Below are positions 6,764 through 6,809 of a DNA stretch of 6,809 nucleotides, in pieces. The notes below the pieces were generated by a model. That model saw only the letters and a list, made by a program, of their open reading frames with translations. It did not search any database and was not told the DNA's origin. Source of the stretch: an uncultured Dysosmobacter sp. (lineage in GTDB: Bacteria > Bacillota > Clostridia > Oscillospirales > Oscillospiraceae); NCBI GenBank assembly GCA_934504065.1, contig CAKSVQ010000125.1:1-6809 (forward strand), read 5' to 3'. A program made the translations under genes and the position numbers. How positions within the stretch are numbered: the first letter of the stretch is position 1; each line of letters opens with the position of its first letter.

Positions 6764-6808
6764 CTATTTTTGTTGACAATTCAATGCCCAAAATGAGTTA
6801 TGAATTAA
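6764..6808 (-). CDS. Possible C-terminal end of an unidentified converging gene
   Basis: On the - strand only one frame stays open from the right edge. It reads LIHNSFWALNCQQK and stops at TAG (6766-6764), eight bases before the minus-strand terminator stem. The other two minus frames meet stops at once. Fourteen residues are too few to name a family. The Trp/Cys-containing tail and terminator position are compatible with a real gene end, and an insertion-sequence transposase is one possibility, but an open frame this short can occur by chance. Confidence 0.35.
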   Translation of the reverse strand, partial: LIHNSFWALNCQQK

Positions 6809-6809
6809 C

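Noticed and set aside
6611..6796. A 61-codon + strand frame after the flippase
   Set aside because: It runs through the operon terminator and the minus-strand hairpin, has no good ribosome binding site and resembles no known protein.
6773..6803. TTGACA at 6773-6778 as a + strand promoter
   Set aside because: The best -10-like hexamers are weak (AGTTAT at 17 bases) or too far (TATGAA at 20 bases), and the stretch probably encodes the end of a minus-strand gene.

Overview
The window is a stretch of a surface-polysaccharide (capsule or exopolysaccharide) biosynthesis operon. The likely source is a moderately GC-rich Gram-positive anaerobe of the Clostridia/Oscillospiraceae type. That placement is inference from AGGAG-type ribosome binding sites before every complete gene, tight gene packing, the mixed Wzx/Wzy-like gene set and a MurJ-type flippase. 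No marker gene here fixes the taxon.

All six recognisable genes are on the + strand. In order they are: the 3' end of a UDP-sugar 6-dehydrogenase (1-231); a non-hydrolysing UDP-GlcNAc 2-epimerase (259-1347); a family 4 glycosyltransferase (1344-2459, overlapping the epimerase by 4 bases); a Gfo/Idh/MocA oxidoreductase of the UDP-sugar 3-dehydrogenase type (2475-3554); a polytopic O-antigen polymerase/ligase-like protein, probably Wzy (3627-5078); and a MurJ/MVIN-type flippase, probably the Wzx of this locus, with a TTG start (5094-6614). The longest gap between genes is 72 bases. A strong rho-independent terminator at 6643-6685 closes the operon.

The genes fit one pathway. The dehydrogenase, oxidoreductase and epimerase would make an activated N-acetylated hexuronic acid, either UDP-ManNAcA or, more interestingly, a 2,3-diacetamido uronic acid of the Wbp type. 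The glycosyltransferase adds one residue to the lipid-linked repeat unit, the flippase exports the unit and the polymerase joins units outside the membrane. The initiating sugar-phosphate transferase, the other glycosyltransferases, any aminotransferase/acetyltransferase and the chain-length control genes are not in the window.

Base composition is mosaic. The epimerase, oxidoreductase and much of the flippase are about 60% GC in sampled lines. The middle of the glycosyltransferase (about 1620-2275) and most of the polymerase are about 35-47%. The change inside the glycosyltransferase near 2275 is abrupt and suggests recombination.

After the terminator, 6686-6809 carries a second hairpin that works as a terminator on the - strand, and probably the last codons of a converging gene that enters from the right edge. 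No tRNA, rRNA, CRISPR array or complete mobile element was seen.
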